DNA from: CAVAWX01 sp963642995 | Lineage (GTDB): Bacteria > Actinomycetota > Coriobacteriia > Coriobacteriales > QAMH01 | DNA: 30,261 bases | Assembly: GCA_963642995.1 (NCBI GenBank) | Contig: CAVIIZ010000018.1 | Span: forward strand, 1-30,261 | Reading direction: 5' to 3' | Part shown: piece after piece, positions 30,065 through 30,261 of the stretch | How positions within the stretch are numbered: position 1 is the stretch's first letter | Layout: each line of letters opens with the position of its first letter | Made by a program: the position numbers and the translations under genes | The notes under the pieces: model-generated | The model's input: the letters and a program-made list of their open reading frames with translations, nothing else | What the model was told of the DNA's origin: nothing | Database searches by the model: none

Positions 30065-30261
30065 CGGACGTGGTGACAGGCGCGGCGGCACAGCCGGCGG
30101 CCGGCGGTGCGAAGAAGACACAGATGAAGCTCGGCATCGTGGGCTTGGGCCACATGGGCTCGGCGCTGGCGCGCGGCGCCGTGGCGGCAGGGGCGTTTCC
30201 AGCAGGTGAAGTGGCCGTGCTCGCGCATGGGGAGGCGACGGCCGCACGGGCGGCCGAGGCG
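30061..30261 (+). CDS. proC: Pyrroline-5-carboxylate reductase, N-terminal part (cut by window end)
   Basis: Last step of proline synthesis. Only 67 codons are visible. After a 21-residue Ala-rich leader comes KLGIVGLGHMGSALARGAV, the Rossmann NAD(P)H-binding motif of ProC (GxGxMG). The ATG overlaps the proA stop as ATGA. An internal ATG (MKLGIVG, 30124) is an alternative start, but the coupling overlap favours 30061. The position directly after proBA supports the assignment. Confidence 0.85.
   Translation, partial: MTDVVTGAAAQPAAGGAKKTQMKLGIVGLGHMGSALARGAVAAGAFPAGEVAVLAHGEATAARAAEA

Overview
The window is a GC-rich, gene-dense stretch of bacterial chromosome. GC-skewed codon use, NNC/NNG wobble preference, dense ATGA/TGATG stop-start overlaps, use of LL-diaminopimelate aminotransferase (dapL), a LexA with Gram-positive-type SOS boxes (GAAC-N4-GTTC) and the gene order all fit an anaerobic actinobacterium of the Coriobacteriia (Eggerthellaceae-like). 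That placement is inference from family memory; no search was run.

Layout. (1) 1-2531: dut and nrdR (minus, ATGA-coupled), then a small C-terminally membrane-anchored protein diverging from lexA. Three evenly spaced SOS boxes lie between these two genes. (2) 2532-10138: a long minus-strand operon reading rny, a GHKL ATPase, a PHP-domain protein, miaB, miaA and hflX. Its members act in mRNA decay, tRNA modification and ribosome rescue. An 18-bp tandem repeat separates its end from lexA. (3) 10139-11780: queF and a YhhQ-type queuosine-precursor transporter (plus strand). A preQ1 class I riboswitch appears to lie between them and to cover the transporter's Shine-Dalgarno. (4) 11837-14385: an orphan HipA-like kinase with an altered catalytic loop, convergent with a stand-alone McrB-type N-terminal domain that lacks its AAA+ motor. 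(5) 14504-18844: a minus-strand cluster of a BioB-like radical SAM enzyme, an unusual fusion of a nucleotidyltransferase-like domain to a SufS-type cysteine desulfurase, and an ArsM-like methyltransferase. This is the best candidate for an undescribed system. (6) 18845-19381: a 537-bp non-coding region with a 34-bp-periodic repeat, followed by a small Cys-containing protein of unknown function. (7) 19879-23674: a UbiB/ABC1-type kinase diverging from pyrE and dapL. (8) 23853-23987: tRNA-Ala(GGC) with its terminator. (9) 24113-27675: a zinc-ribbon coiled-coil protein and a polar amino-acid ABC transporter (binding protein, permease, ATPase). (10) 28011-30261: the proline operon proB-proA-proC, with overlapping stops and starts; proC runs off the window.

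How the parts fit: regions 2 and 3 are a tRNA-modification and RNA-turnover neighbourhood (MiaA/MiaB for i6A/ms2i6A; QueF and transporter for queuosine). Region 1 is an SOS and nucleotide-pool hub. Regions 7 to 10 are biosynthesis and uptake housekeeping. Regions 4 to 6 are the accessory part. Promoter calls rest mostly on -10 hexamers (TACAAT, TATAGT, GATAAT), often with poor -35 boxes, and are tentative.
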